DNA from: Asparagopsis taxiformis
Lineage: Eukaryota > Rhodophyta > Florideophyceae > Bonnemaisoniales > Bonnemaisoniaceae
Length of the DNA stretch: 64,000 nt
Assembly: GCA_030407315.1 (NCBI GenBank)
Contig: JALQPE010003263.1
Coordinates: 1-64,000, forward strand
Direction: 5' to 3'
Below, one piece after another: positions 31,312-41,546 of this stretch. Position numbers and translations under genes: made by a program. The first letter of the stretch is position 1. Every line of letters starts with the position of its first letter. Below the pieces are notes generated by a model, which saw only the letters and a program-made list of their open reading frames with translations, was not told where the DNA came from and ran no database searches.

Positions 31312-32961
31312 CTACCATCCCGCCCCTGCTCCATCGCCACCATCATCACCTCCCCAGCCGCTACCACTGCCCGTATTATCCCCCCAACCAGCACCAAGTC
31401 CACTGCCTTGGTTACCAGTTGAATTACTCCATGTGGCACCAACGCCATCTCCGCCACCTGTACCCGTCGCACCACTCCACTGCGTTCCATACCCGGACGG
31501 GATAGTAGAGTAATTCGATCGCTCATCATCTCCCCAGCCAGAAAACATGCTTCCCAGCAAAGCGCCGATACCCGTTGCAGCGACAATACCGCCAATCCAA
31601 CCAAAAGCGTCGTTGCCTGATTCGGTTGCACGTTCCCCACTATCCGTTTGCTCGCATTCAGACTTTATCCGGTTCAGATATGCGTCAGTCATATGATCCG
31701 GCCACGCCGCAGGGGTGTGGACTGTAAGTGCCGTAGTAACATCTCGGGAAAGAATATGCGGAAATCTCTTCGCCAAGTAGCGTAATCGAAAAGCAGCATC
31801 TTGGTCGCGCGTCTGCGAAATCGGCGGCGGCGTCGTGATACCGCCCCCGCGGTCGCCACAGATCGGACAATGCGGAATCGTACCAGATGGTGTCGGAAAT
31901 TCCTCATCGAAACAAGACTCGAGGAAAGCATGACGACAGCGCAGGGTTCGGACAGGACGCGTCGAAGAGGAAGAGACCTGCGGGATATCGGGATCCTCGG
32001 AGGCACCTGGTGGAACAGCTGGCACCCAGGCCGGTGTGAGATCTTCACCGCAAATTGGACATGTCGCTGGGATGTACTGCGGTAATGAAGCGGCGACGTA
32101 TTCGGATTTGATCATGTCTAGAGAACGTCGAACAATCTTTCTCTCGCGCTTGAGACGCGTTGCATCGGTACCGCCTATACCGTTACAGCAGGCGAAGACG
32201 ACAAAGACAGCAAATAATACAGCAATGACTGAGAGCTCGAGATCCCACCATTCGGGTCCTTGTTTGAAGAACAATGGAGCTGTTATGCCGTTTGGTTGCG
32301 GCTCGTCGCTCTGGGCGGGTACAGTTCGATGCTTTCCTTTGTATTTTGAAAGGAATTTGGCTATCGATGAAGCACCGGTCAGAACTGCATCGGCAAGGCG
32401 CTGCTTGCGTAGTAGTGGAATCATTTCTGAGTAAACATTGCCGATTCGGTCTGGATTAAGATAATTGTTTGCAGTTACACCCGTCTGGACATACATACGT
32501 TGGTCTTGATAGGACAAGAACATCAATACAGAAGCGCCGCAATTGGCATTGAGATTCCACTTGGAGAAGATGTCGTTGGCAAATTTCTGAGCTCGGTCCG
32601 GAAGCGAGAGAGCGTCTTGCTCCATTCGACGGACGAGGACAACAACGAAGCGGAAACCTGTTTGAGAATCACTCGCTGTCGATTGACAATCAATGAGTGA
32701 ATAGGGTTTGACACCCTGGAAGACTTGATTGAGAAGATTGTTTAAATCTGTTACCTGCTTTAGTGTGAGAAGCCCGGACGGGTCGCAAACGAGAGAATAA
32801 TCTGATAGGCTGGTGCGAGGATGGCACACGTTCTTTGGGTCGTCCCATGGCGGAGGAATGCTTGTGGATGACACAATTTCAACTGGAAATGACGATGAAC
32901 AAGGGGTTAGACATTGGAAGAGAAGGAAGAGAGCGAGGACACATGAGATGAACCGCTCCAT
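31312..32961 (-). CDS. TPM-domain membrane protein with RING-like zinc finger
   Basis: The 549-aa protein begins with a signal peptide (residues 1-24). A TPM domain follows (TLP18.3/Psb32/MOLO-1 type, about 55-215; GLLTLKQVTDLNNLLNQVF, FANDIFSKWNL, GASVLMFLSYQDQRMYVQTG), a fold with phosphatase or assembly roles in other proteins. A membrane span lies at about 242-262. Next comes a RING-like cluster: C301-x2-C304, C342-x-H344, C350, C365-x2-C368; the fifth expected ligand (the His of HxFH) is Leu347. The C-terminal ~80 residues are Gly/Trp/Ser repeats (GAGWGDNTGSGSGWGGDDGG). Topology puts TPM in a lumen and the zinc region in the cytosol. The exact role is unknown; the architecture is clear. 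Confidence 0.8.
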   Translation of the reverse strand: MERFISCVLALFLLFQCLTPCSSSFPVEIVSSTSIPPPWDDPKNVCHPRTSLSDYSLVCDPSGLLTLKQVTDLNNLLNQVFQGVKPYSLIDCQSTASDSQTGFRFVVVLVRRMEQDALSLPDRAQKFANDIFSKWNLNANCGASVLMFLSYQDQRMYVQTGVTANNYLNPDRIGNVYSEMIPLLRKQRLADAVLTGASSIAKFLSKYKGKHRTVPAQSDEPQPNGITAPLFFKQGPEWWDLELSVIAVLFAVFVVFACCNGIGGTDATRLKRERKIVRRSLDMIKSEYVAASLPQYIPATCPICGEDLTPAWVPAVPPGASEDPDIPQVSSSSTRPVRTLRCRHAFLESCFDEEFPTPSGTIPHCPICGDRGGGITTPPPISQTRDQDAAFRLRYLAKRFPHILSRDVTTALTVHTPAAWPDHMTDAYLNRIKSECEQTDSGERATESGNDAFGWIGGIVAATGIGALLGSMFSGWGDDERSNYSTIPSGYGTQWSGATGTGGGDGVGATWSNSTGNQGSGLGAGWGDNTGSGSGWGGDDGGDGAGAGW

Positions 32962-33190
32962 AGTTGGATAAAATTCGTGGAATGCACCGCGTCAAGACGC
33001 GTTGAGCAAGGCCGAGTTGGATCCAAAGAGCGATGCAACTCTGTTTATCGACTGTTATTTACTGTTTTATACCAACCAATCATCGGTTGCCCAGTGTTTA
33101 CACACATTGCTAAATTAAGTAGGAGATCAAATTGCTCCCAAGCGAGACAAGATCATCGCCATCGCCAAGTCGATCCAAGCTTCCCTCAAA

Positions 33191-34156
33191 ATGCCGCAGC
33201 GTGAGATGAAATTGTGCGGTCGTCGCACACGCGTCGCGCCGCACAACAACATTCTACTAGCAAGTACAACCGAGAGTCCGCTTTCCGCCGTTGTACTTTC
33301 AGCATCGCGAACTTTTCAGATCTCATTGCTCTCGGGTGCTGTCGCCGGCTTCACTGTCGATGCTGTTCTTTTCCCGCTCGATACGCTCAAAACACGCTTA
33401 CAAATGGCTAATTCCGCCTCTGCTGGATCCACGCAGCTCTTCAAGGGCATCTACAGCGGCTTCGGACCCGCTGTAGCTGCTTCTGCTCCCGCCGCCGCCG
33501 CATTCTTTGGGATGTACGACTACGTTAAACGCATACTTTCCGCGCGCGTCACCGATGCAAAATACGCCCCGCTTTGCCACATGGCCGCGGCTGCCGCTGG
33601 TGACATTGCAAGTTCGACCGTGCGCGTTCCTTTCGAGGTCGTCAAACAGCGAGTGCAATCGGGCATGTATGCTACAGCAGGCGCTGCTGTGCGCGGTACA
33701 TTTGCAAAGCAAGGCCCTGCTGGCTTCTTCTCGGGGTACACCAGTCTGGTGATTCGTGAACTTCCGTTCGACGCCATTCAATTCCCGCTGTATGAATACC
33801 TCAAGAAGCGCTGGGCGCAGGAAGCTGGTAAGAAGGAATTACCGACGTGGCAGAATTCACTGTGTGGATCGGTGGCTGGTGGCGTGTCAGCGGCGATTAC
33901 AACACCGCTCGATGTCGTCAAGACAAGACTTATGACGCAGAGCGCCGCTGCACCCAAATATAATGGCATTCTGCACGGATTGCGACGCATTGCCGCGGAA
34001 GAGGGACCCGGTGCGCTCATGTCGGGCGTTGTGCCGCGAGTGATTTGGATTTCGCTGGGCGGTGCCGTGTTTTTCGGCGCGTATGAGGCGACTAGGAAGG
34101 TTTTATTCCCTTCTTTTGCAGAAGCTCAGCTCAACGAGAAACGCCGTTCTCTTTAA
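33191..34156 (+). CDS. SAMC: Mitochondrial/plastid S-adenosylmethionine carrier
   Basis: This is an SLC25 family carrier exchanging cytosolic SAM for S-adenosylhomocysteine across the inner organelle membrane. The 321 aa contain three repeats with the signature PX(D/E)XX(K/R)XR at PLDTLKTR (about 62), PFEVVKQR (about 147) and PLDVVKTR (about 239). Sequence around GDIASSTVRVPFEVVKQRVQ and RELPFDAIQFPLYEYLKKRW is characteristic of the SLC25A26/SAMC subfamily. A ~40-residue basic N-terminal extension could be a plastid or mitochondrial presequence, since plant SAMC serves both organelles. The start is the first ATG of the frame; the gene is intronless. Confidence 0.88.
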   Translation: MPQREMKLCGRRTRVAPHNNILLASTTESPLSAVVLSASRTFQISLLSGAVAGFTVDAVLFPLDTLKTRLQMANSASAGSTQLFKGIYSGFGPAVAASAPAAAAFFGMYDYVKRILSARVTDAKYAPLCHMAAAAAGDIASSTVRVPFEVVKQRVQSGMYATAGAAVRGTFAKQGPAGFFSGYTSLVIRELPFDAIQFPLYEYLKKRWAQEAGKKELPTWQNSLCGSVAGGVSAAITTPLDVVKTRLMTQSAAAPKYNGILHGLRRIAAEEGPGALMSGVVPRVIWISLGGAVFFGAYEATRKVLFPSFAEAQLNEKRRSL

Positions 34157-34287
34157 GCGCGCGACAGTTTTGTGAGCGTTGGTAACGTTTTGAGAGTGTA
34201 TTGTCATGGCTAAAGAAGAATGATACATTGCTTATTTCGATTCGAATAGGAAAATGTTCTCCACTAGAGCTCGTCGTTTCTTTTCGT

Positions 34288-34635
34288 CTAGTTTAGCGAG
34301 CTCCTTCCACATTTCTGTGTAGCGATACATTTATTCGACAAGTGAACGGAATGGTCGTCAGTATAATGCTGTAGATAACGTTTAAAAGCGCGCGCCGTCA
34401 GGTTATACGTACGCAAATCCTTCTTGGCACTTTCACGCCATTCTGATGACTTCTGTTCGGCAAGCTGAATACCGCGTGTACTGGCTATTCGCTGGTATTC
34501 GAATTGCCTGACTGCAAAGTACATAGACGTCCAACGTCGTAGCATTGAACGTCCCTGCTTGTTCGGAAACTGGTGGCGCAATCGTAGAAAGCTGCGGTAC
34601 AGCGACCTTGTTTGCGCAATTGCACAAGTAGACAT
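34288..34635 (-). CDS. LYR-motif protein (mitochondrial assembly factor family)
   Basis: Starting at the ATG at 34635 the product has 115 aa and begins MSTCAIAQTRSLYRSFLRLR. The LYR tripeptide followed by an Arg/Phe pattern (RHQFPN) and a downstream conserved region (FEYQRIASTRGIQLAEQ) fit the Complex1_LYR family, small proteins that bind acyl-ACP and assist assembly of respiratory complexes or Fe-S delivery. The frame is open further upstream, but the additional sequence is not LYR-like. Which LYRM member it is cannot be decided. It shares a short divergent promoter with CCT7 and is convergent with the SAM carrier. Confidence 0.55.
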   Translation of the reverse strand: MSTCAIAQTRSLYRSFLRLRHQFPNKQGRSMLRRWTSMYFAVRQFEYQRIASTRGIQLAEQKSSEWRESAKKDLRTYNLTARAFKRYLQHYTDDHSVHLSNKCIATQKCGRSSLN

Positions 34636-34964
34636 GGCAGAGCAAGTAGGAGAGGACGAGTATCCAAGGGTACCGGTGTACTTTGCGAAGAAAGTCGCAG
34701 CGCGATATGTTAAATGTCTCGTATCGAGCGCTTCAAGTTGGTCCTGAAAATTTAGAGAAAAAATAACATGCCATCTCTGTGATTGGCTGTCCATTCCACT
34801 GATCCGATCAAATTCCCCGAATTGCTCATAGCCTTCGTTCCAAGATCGGCAGCGGCCATCGTAAGTGAACACTCGCTCAACCAGCAAAACCGTCCTTGAC
34901 CGACTATTTCCTCTCTACTTCTCGCCGTCCGTGATCCAATTGCACTCCATAAGTCCCGCCAACC
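34636..34964. promoter_or_regulatory. Divergent promoter of LYR gene and CCT7
   Basis: This is 329 bp. An alternative is that the LYR gene has an upstream exon here, because a minus-strand frame stays open to 34887. Confidence 0.35.
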
Positions 34965-36760
34965 ATGAGTCAGTTTTTGGCTCCACAGATCGTCTTCCTC
35001 AAAGATGGCACTGACACTAGCCAGGGCCTCGGTCAACTCAGTATGTTATTCAACTGTTTCCCGTGCAATTGTCATTCTATGCTCTATGCTAACATTCGCT
35101 CTTCACCCCCAAAGTTTCAAATATAAATGCCTGTTTGGCTGTCGTCGACATCCTGCGTACGACGCTTGGTCCCCGCGGTCTGGATAAGCTCATCAATGAG
35201 GGGCGCGACAAAGTAACAATTTCAAACGACGGTGCCACAATTCTGAAGTTACTTGACGTCGTGCATCCAGCAGCGCGAACACTCGTCGATATTGCCAAAT
35301 CGCAGGACGCTGAGGTCGGAGATGGCACAACTTCAGTCACGTTGCTCGCAGGAGAAATGCTCAAGAATTGCAAAGAATATGTTCAAGACGGTTTGAATCC
35401 GCGCACCATTATTCGCGCCTACCGAAAGGCTGCTGTTCTCGCTGTACAGCGCGTACGTGAATTGGCCGAGGATATCCACGGAAAGGACCCTGCTGAACGG
35501 AGAAAATTGCTTCAAAGATGTGCTGCGACCTCTCTTAATTCCAAACTCATCGCTCATCACAAAGAGCTATTCTCCGATATGGTCACCGATGCTGTGCTGT
35601 CCCTCGATGAAGATCTCGACTTATCGATGATTGGAATTAAGAAAGTTCAAGGTGGATCGGCTACTGACTCCATGCTTGTCAAGGGTGTTGCTTTCAAGAA
35701 GACTTTTTCGTATGCTGGATTCGAGCAACAGCCTAAAAAGTTTGAAAACCCAAAGGTTATAATGCTCAACATTGAATTGGAGCTCAAGGCAGAGAAGGAA
35801 AATGCCGAAGTGCGAGTAGATTCGACAAATGAGTACCAGGCAATTGTGGATGCTGAATGGAACATCATCTACGAAAAGCTTGACAAAATTGTGGCAACTG
35901 GTGCAAAGGTTGTACTTTCTCGTTTGGCAATTGGAGATCTCGCGACGCAGTATTTTGCAGATCGGGATATCTTTTGCGCAGGCCGCGTACCAGAAGACGA
36001 TATGAACCGCGTTTCACGAGCAGTTGGTGGTGTAGTTCAGACAACTATGAATGGCATCGTAGAGTCCGACTTCGAGAATATTCTGGGAACATGCGACTTG
36101 TTCGAAGAGGTGCAAATTGGAAATGAACGGTACAACATGTTCACTGGCTGTCCTAAAGCGAAAACTGCAACTATTGTTGTCCGGGGTGGTTCAGAACAGT
36201 TTATGGCAGAGACTGAGCGTTCCCTCCATGACTCCATTATGATTGCACGTCGCACAATTAAGCATGCCACGGCTGTTGCAGGTGGTGGAGCAATTGAGAT
36301 GGAATTGAGTCGCTACCTCAGAGATTATTCGCTGAAAGTTCATGGAAAGGAACAATTGCTATTGCTCTCGTTTGCAAAGGCGCTGGAGGTGATTCCGAGA
36401 ACCCTCTGTGACAATGCTGGTTTCGATTCCACCGACGTACTAAACAAACTTCGTGCCAAGCATGCAACAGGTGATGGCAAGTGGTTTGGAGTTAACATTG
36501 AGGAAGCTGGTATTTGCAACACGTGGGAATCGTTTGTATGGGAGCCCGCACTGGTCAAGATCAATGCAATTGGTGCAGCAGCGGAAGCTGCGTGTATGAT
36601 TCTATCCGTTGATGAGACAGTGACAAACCCGAAGAGTCAACAACCTGAACCGGCGCCTATGGGCGGCGGCCGGGGCATGGGTGCCATGGGCGGTATGGGC
36701 GGTATGATGGGGGGTGCAGGCAGAGGCGTTAGGAAAATCAAGGGACGTGGAGGCCGTTAG
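34965..36760 (+). CDS. CCT7: T-complex protein 1 subunit eta (CCT7), 2 exons
   Basis: This is one of eight subunits of the cytosolic chaperonin TRiC/CCT that folds actin, tubulin and WD40 proteins by ATP hydrolysis. Exon 1 is 34965-35040 ([20 protein letters not shown]...), the intron 35041-35114 (74 nt, GTATGT donor, CTAAC branch, AAAG acceptor), exon 2 35115-36760; the product has 573 aa. Nucleotide-site motifs include [21 protein letters not shown] and [18 protein letters not shown] is near 395. [15 protein letters not shown] and the Gly/Met-rich C-terminal tail are eta-specific features. The alternative of another CCT subunit is unlikely. Confidence 0.96.
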
Positions 36761-37001
36761 ATTGTCCGACGATGTATAAACTTAACTGCGTTGTAACTCT
36801 GTGTCTGCTATAATGAACTGTGGCCTCGACAACTTGATGCGAGTCGAAGTGTGTAAGATTCACCATGAATTGCTTAGCGTTTTACCAGTTCTTAATTCTC
36901 TGCGCTGAATGTGATGAAATGTACAATGGCTTCAATCATGTTAGTAGTTAAGCAGACGTCTTAGCGCGTCAATTGAGATGCATCAAGAGATAGTTCAATT
37001 C

Positions 37002-39158
37002 TTAAAAGCTCTCTGACCAAGCAATCGCCTGTTGTTTGATGGCTATCTCGGAGTCTTCTTTCATTCTGCCCACATCAAATGGTTTGTTCACAGACTCCAA
37101 GTCCCCTTCCGGCGTCCACACTTTTATTGTATCGTCGAGTCCAGAACAAAATATCATCGGATTGGTTGGATGCCCCAGTACACAATTGACAATGGACTCA
37201 TCACCGGGCACTTTCGCAAGAAGCTCTCCAGTTCGAGCAGACCACATGAACATATGGCCATCATCCGAGCCTGACAGAACGATTTGATTCTTCGAGCCAT
37301 AGAATGAAGCTTCCTTAATGTCAGTGCGCAAACTTATATGTCCATGAAAACTCCTGGACGCACAGACATGTTTTGGGCCCCACAATGGGCCTTCGCCAGC
37401 ATCTGAAGCACTGAACTGCCGTCTACCTTCCAGAATTACAAGACGTACACCATAATTATGCTCTGGAGCGTATTCCTCTGTTTCGCTACTGGATGATACA
37501 CCAGAGTCTGAACCAGTCTCGCGCGAGGCACCTCTGTCTATGAGCAGTGCATTTACTGCTCTAAGAATGTAGCCTCTCAAATCGTCAATGCCTCCAATGA
37601 ATGAATCTCTTAATAGGGACAATACTTGGCCGCGTTGAACTCCAGCTGGTGTGGCAAGCAAATGTGCCATTTCATCGGCGTTGCCCAATGCTCGAGAGTG
37701 CACGAACATCTTCCATTCGTGTAGTGAATCTGAACAATGATTGTCACGGTACTTTTCGAGTTCGTGGCACAACACGTCCAACTGTTGTAATCTCTGACGA
37801 TGATGTTCACACTGGTCACCATTCAACCTATTCACAATTAGTGGCGAGATTATCTTACAGAGTACTTTGGCCTTCATAAATTTGAATATCATGAGCCAGA
37901 GCTCTGCCCTACGGGCGCAGCTTGTCGATTCGCCAACAAAGGGGAACGAGCGTGTGGGTACATCTGCGTTCCACAGATCTTTAATTCGGGAGGGGTGTTG
38001 TTGCACGAGTGTCGTGAGGGAGGCGAGTGTCTGCAAGGATTCGCGCATATCAGAGGAGCCTTCTCGACGCAGTAGGGCATGTGATTTGAAGAGGAGTGTT
38101 GAAATGTGCTGAGGTTCAAGTTCTAGGATGCGGTTGGCACGACCGATAGCGTAAGTATAATCCTTGATGAGGATGGCGTTAACCACGTCCTGGATATAGC
38201 ACCACATAGCAATTTGTGTGGCCTTACGCGATAGTGATGGGGGCCGGAAACGACGTGGGGTGCGACTTTCTGCTACATTTTCGTTGAGGTCGAAGACATG
38301 TACACGATCTTCATAATAAGAGGCAACAACCTGTTGTCCATCCGAAGAATAGGTTGCATATGTCGGGTAGTTTGTTTGTGATAGAGATAGACCGAAAACA
38401 CAAAGTTCAGGCGAGTTATCTTGAAGATGAGGCGGTGCCATCTTCTGAATACAATGTCCAGTCGAGCCAGGAGTAGTGTTGGTGGGGGGAGTTCCCGAGC
38501 AGCGGAGGTCAAAGATTCGAATGTTAGGATCGTCTGCTGCTGCGACGAGAAGGTGATTTGTCGATAGGGGCGATATTGCGGCGGACATGAGGCGTAATAG
38601 CCCGTGAGAATGCATGATACGGACGAGGACGTTTGAAGAGGAACGGGCAGCGGAGCGCGGCTCACGCACGTCGAATTGACGAGCGGTACCATCTTCAGAA
38701 GCGGTGATAAAGACGGAGGAAGAGACCGGTGTGACAGTTTTGACCATGTGTGTGTGACAATCCCAGAGAGTGGAAGCATTTTTCTCGATGTTGGTATGGC
38801 GAACCTGTCGATCGAGACCAGCGGAGACGACGAATGAATTGTGTGTGTCGGGCATGAAGCCGACGCCGAAAACGTTTGAAAAATGACCGGGCGCTAGGAC
38901 AGCGCGTGATTTGATGTTGTAGGGCTTGGATAGATCCCATATGCGGAGGGTGCAGTCGTCGGAGCCGGAGAGGAGGAGATGACCGTCGTCGGAAAGCGCG
39001 AGACGGTTGACACATCCGGTGTGTCCCTCGAGGATGCGGGTGCGACGCATGGCGGGCGGCTGACTGGTGTGACCATGGAGATGGGAGCGTGCGTCGGAGA
39101 GGAGACCGAGCTCTGCTCGCCGGAGTAGAGCAGGGACGGTTGCGTGTGCAAGGTCCAT
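37002..39158 (-). CDS. WDTC1/DCAF9-like WD40-TPR protein
   Basis: The architecture is N-terminal WD40 repeats (LEGHTGCVNRLALSDDGHLL, then SGSDDCTLRIWDL), a central TPR-like helical part, and C-terminal WD40 repeats (IKEASFYGSKNQIVLSGSDD; GDESIVNCVLGHPTNPM). This split WD40-TPR-WD40 layout is that of WDTC1/DCAF9, a substrate receptor of CUL4-DDB1 ubiquitin ligases. The ATG at 39158 (MDLAHATVP) is preferred over an upstream in-frame start at 39284, whose 42 extra residues are hydrophobic and low in complexity. The product has 718 aa. A second CUL4-receptor type gene, WDR68/DCAF7, lies 20 kb downstream. Confidence 0.75.
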   Translation of the reverse strand: MDLAHATVPALLRRAELGLLSDARSHLHGHTSQPPAMRRTRILEGHTGCVNRLALSDDGHLLLSGSDDCTLRIWDLSKPYNIKSRAVLAPGHFSNVFGVGFMPDTHNSFVVSAGLDRQVRHTNIEKNASTLWDCHTHMVKTVTPVSSSVFITASEDGTARQFDVREPRSAARSSSNVLVRIMHSHGLLRLMSAAISPLSTNHLLVAAADDPNIRIFDLRCSGTPPTNTTPGSTGHCIQKMAPPHLQDNSPELCVFGLSLSQTNYPTYATYSSDGQQVVASYYEDRVHVFDLNENVAESRTPRRFRPPSLSRKATQIAMWCYIQDVVNAILIKDYTYAIGRANRILELEPQHISTLLFKSHALLRREGSSDMRESLQTLASLTTLVQQHPSRIKDLWNADVPTRSFPFVGESTSCARRAELWLMIFKFMKAKVLCKIISPLIVNRLNGDQCEHHRQRLQQLDVLCHELEKYRDNHCSDSLHEWKMFVHSRALGNADEMAHLLATPAGVQRGQVLSLLRDSFIGGIDDLRGYILRAVNALLIDRGASRETGSDSGVSSSSETEEYAPEHNYGVRLVILEGRRQFSASDAGEGPLWGPKHVCASRSFHGHISLRTDIKEASFYGSKNQIVLSGSDDGHMFMWSARTGELLAKVPGDESIVNCVLGHPTNPMIFCSGLDDTIKVWTPEGDLESVNKPFDVGRMKEDSEIAIKQQAIAWSESF

Positions 39159-39354
39159 GTTGGGATGGGCGAGAAGGTGGAGGAGGACGGTTGGAGGTAA
39201 CAACAATAGTATCAGGGGAGAAAGATGCAGTGGATTATACACAGTCCAATAAGATTGCAGAATTGAACATTTAATTAACAGCACATCTCATATCAAATCT
39301 CCCAAGCCGAGTCTTTCTCAAATCTCTGCTGCGCTGTGTTTGTTGCTTCCAACG

Positions 39355-40260
39355 ATGCCGTTACTTTTCACCCCTCCCCATCTCTTCATCTTCGGAGTTG
39401 GTTATGTTGGGCACAAACTGGCCAGCTACTTGCAAAATCAAGGCTGGTCAGTTAGTGCAAGCTGCGCAACCACCGATCGCGCAACTCGCTTGACACGCCT
39501 TGGACTGCCGACATCCGTTTCGACCGATCTCTCCTTCATAAACCGCGAGTTAACTCGTACAACTCACCTCGTTTCAACTGTACCGCCTGTACCACAAGAT
39601 CCCGTCCTTCGTCAACATGCATCCGTCTTGAGTAAAGCCCCTCTGCTCACCTGGCTTGCATACTTATCTAGTACAAGCGTATATGGCGATCACGCCGGCC
39701 AATGGGTCAATGAGCAGAGCGCATGCATACGCCCAGCTGACAAGGGTCGTTATAGACTTGAAGCCGAAAATGAGTGGGCTCTCTTAGCTGCTACTTGTCG
39801 CAACCCTATCTCTACCTACATTATGCGTCTCGCCGGTATTTATGGAGAGGGACGAAGCGCAGTAGATACATTGCGTCGCAACCCAGCCATTTTGCGACAA
39901 ACAGCCAATACAGCTAATATGTACGTTTCCCGCGTGCACGTCGATGACATTGTCGCCGCCTTGGCGGCCGCTATGCTCAAAGACCCGCTTCCGCATCAAA
40001 CATCCATCTTCAACATAGCCGATGACGAACCGGCCACGAGAAAAACCGTCTTTCGTTACGCTGCCGACCAGTTGGTATTGCCGCCGCAGCAAACTTGTAG
40101 CTCAACGGACGCACCAGCCAAGATTTCAACGCGCAATCGTGACAGAGGAAGCAAAAAAGTATGCAATAGCAAAATGAAACAGCTTCTACTGCCAAAACTT
40201 AAATACCCGACTTATCGTCATGGTTTATCGACAATTGCACGCAACAACCACACAAATTGA
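39355..40260 (+). CDS. NAD(P)-binding epimerase-like protein (YeeZ type)
   Basis: This is an extended/atypical short-chain dehydrogenase fold. The N-terminal dinucleotide-binding motif GVGYVG sits after FIFGV, the strand SSTSVYGD contains the Ser/Thr-Tyr region, and the late segment YVSRVHVDDIVAALAAAM is typical of the NAD-dependent epimerase family and of bacterial YeeZ. The active-site Tyr-x3-Lys is not obvious, as in YeeZ relatives, so the substrate is unknown. The ATG at 39355 is chosen over one at 39340 because homology starts with the hydrophobic strand. Its stop is only 2 bp from the stop of the opposite CBP20 gene. Confidence 0.75.
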   Translation: MPLLFTPPHLFIFGVGYVGHKLASYLQNQGWSVSASCATTDRATRLTRLGLPTSVSTDLSFINRELTRTTHLVSTVPPVPQDPVLRQHASVLSKAPLLTWLAYLSSTSVYGDHAGQWVNEQSACIRPADKGRYRLEAENEWALLAATCRNPISTYIMRLAGIYGEGRSAVDTLRRNPAILRQTANTANMYVSRVHVDDIVAALAAAMLKDPLPHQTSIFNIADDEPATRKTVFRYAADQLVLPPQQTCSSTDAPAKISTRNRDRGSKKVCNSKMKQLLLPKLKYPTYRHGLSTIARNNHTN

Positions 40261-40262
40261 GC

Positions 40263-41081
40263 TTACTCATCATCGTCGCGCTTGCCACGATCGAATCGCG
40301 CATTACGCGCAGGTTCACCTTCCTCGGGCGGAACCGATCGCTGTCGCTTATTGGCACCATACGCATCTGATTGACCGACACCGTCCTGAGGCGGGTAATC
40401 GTGTTCCCGTTGTCTTTTAACACCGACCTGGTTGACAGGATAGGTGCGATCTTGATTACGCATTCCTCGGCCACGCCCTCCTCTGCCGCGTCCACGACCG
40501 CGACCTCTGCCGCGCGGTCGAGAGCGATCGTATGTGCGCGCGTTAACGGGCGGATAGGGCGACTGAAATTGAGGTTCTGGACGGGGCGCTGCGGCAGATG
40601 AAGACCACAATTGCATACCGTTCATGCCGGTCTGGGCGACAATCTTTCCGTAGCCGCCGCGACCGGGATCATAGTCGCTTCTATGCTCATCGCGCACCTG
40701 GCCACCGGAGCGACCGCGGCCGTACTGGCGGCCGGGCTCGTATCCGACGTCGTAATCGACACGAATGGTTCGTTCGTCTAGTTTAGTGCCGGAGAGGAAG
40801 TTGACAGAGTTTTCTGCATCGCGACGAGTGAAGTATTCTACAAAACAGAAGCCGCAGGGTGTTTTTTTGATGCGGTCGAGTCCCATGATGATACGCTTGA
40901 TTTCGCCGACTTTTGAGAAGAGGTCGAACACTTGCTCCTCGGTGGTGTAGAAGGAGAGGTTGCCGACATAGAGGGTTGTGGAGGTTTGAAGTTTTTGTTG
41001 ACGCTCATTGACATCGCCAGTGTAGCGACGGTCTTTGTAGAGGGAAATTGGTTTCCTGGTGGATGAGTAGAGATGTGCCAT
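40263..41081 (-). CDS. NCBP2: Nuclear cap-binding protein subunit 2 (CBP20) with long RG tail
   Basis: CBP20 with CBP80 binds the m7G cap of nuclear transcripts and directs splicing, export and snRNA fate. The conserved N-terminus [20 protein letters not shown] is followed by an RRM with RNP2 [10 protein letters not shown] and RNP1 CGFCFVEYF; cap-stacking tyrosines lie in KDRRYTG. The conserved [20 protein letters not shown] follows. The 272-aa product has ~115 residues beyond the usual length, made of a Pro-rich linker, an RG repeat ([17 protein letters not shown]) and a KR-rich end. Start: ATG at 41081, directly preceded by a (CAA)n-type leader. The gene is intronless. Confidence 0.95.
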   Translation of the reverse strand: MAHLYSSTRKPISLYKDRRYTGDVNERQQKLQTSTTLYVGNLSFYTTEEQVFDLFSKVGEIKRIIMGLDRIKKTPCGFCFVEYFTRRDAENSVNFLSGTKLDERTIRVDYDVGYEPGRQYGRGRSGGQVRDEHRSDYDPGRGGYGKIVAQTGMNGMQLWSSSAAAPRPEPQFQSPYPPVNARTYDRSRPRGRGRGRGRGRGGRGRGMRNQDRTYPVNQVGVKRQREHDYPPQDGVGQSDAYGANKRQRSVPPEEGEPARNARFDRGKRDDDE

Positions 41082-41546
41082 AGTTGTTGTTGTTGTTGTT
41101 GTTCGGCGGGAGAGCAAGGAGCGAGGAAGGGTCAAGGGCAAAGTGGGGAAAAGTTTGGGAAAAGTTTGAAATAATGTGGAAAGTTTGTCCAGGAGAATGG
41201 AAGATCGGCAGCTATTGAGTGGGGCACGCGCGCGAAGAAGACGACAAGCGGCGAGCTGGACGAGACGGCTTCTTCTTTGTGTATGGACGCACGGAGTGTT
41301 GATGACGAGCAATTTGTGGCTTGCGGAAGATGGGCGCGATGGAACTGGCGCATGGTGACATGCTGTGCGTCAGTGGAAGACTATGCCAAATTTTCTTTCA
41401 TTACTGTATACTTTGCTCAGCGCAGCGCGTGTAGTTGATTTTCTTCTCCGCCAGTGGTCGGTCCTCTTCATTGACCACCATAAAACCATCACCGTCTCCC
41501 CGCTACTTGCCGTGCCCCCCCGCTCCGTCATTTACCAAACTTTACC
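41082..41546. promoter_or_regulatory. Divergent promoter with (GTT)7 microsatellite
   Basis: This lies between CBP20 and the proline-rich gene. At 41083-41103 there are seven GTT copies, which on the minus strand form a CAA/AAC-repeat leader ending next to the CBP20 start codon. Such repeats are unstructured in mRNA. The right part is C/T-rich. Confidence 0.6.
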
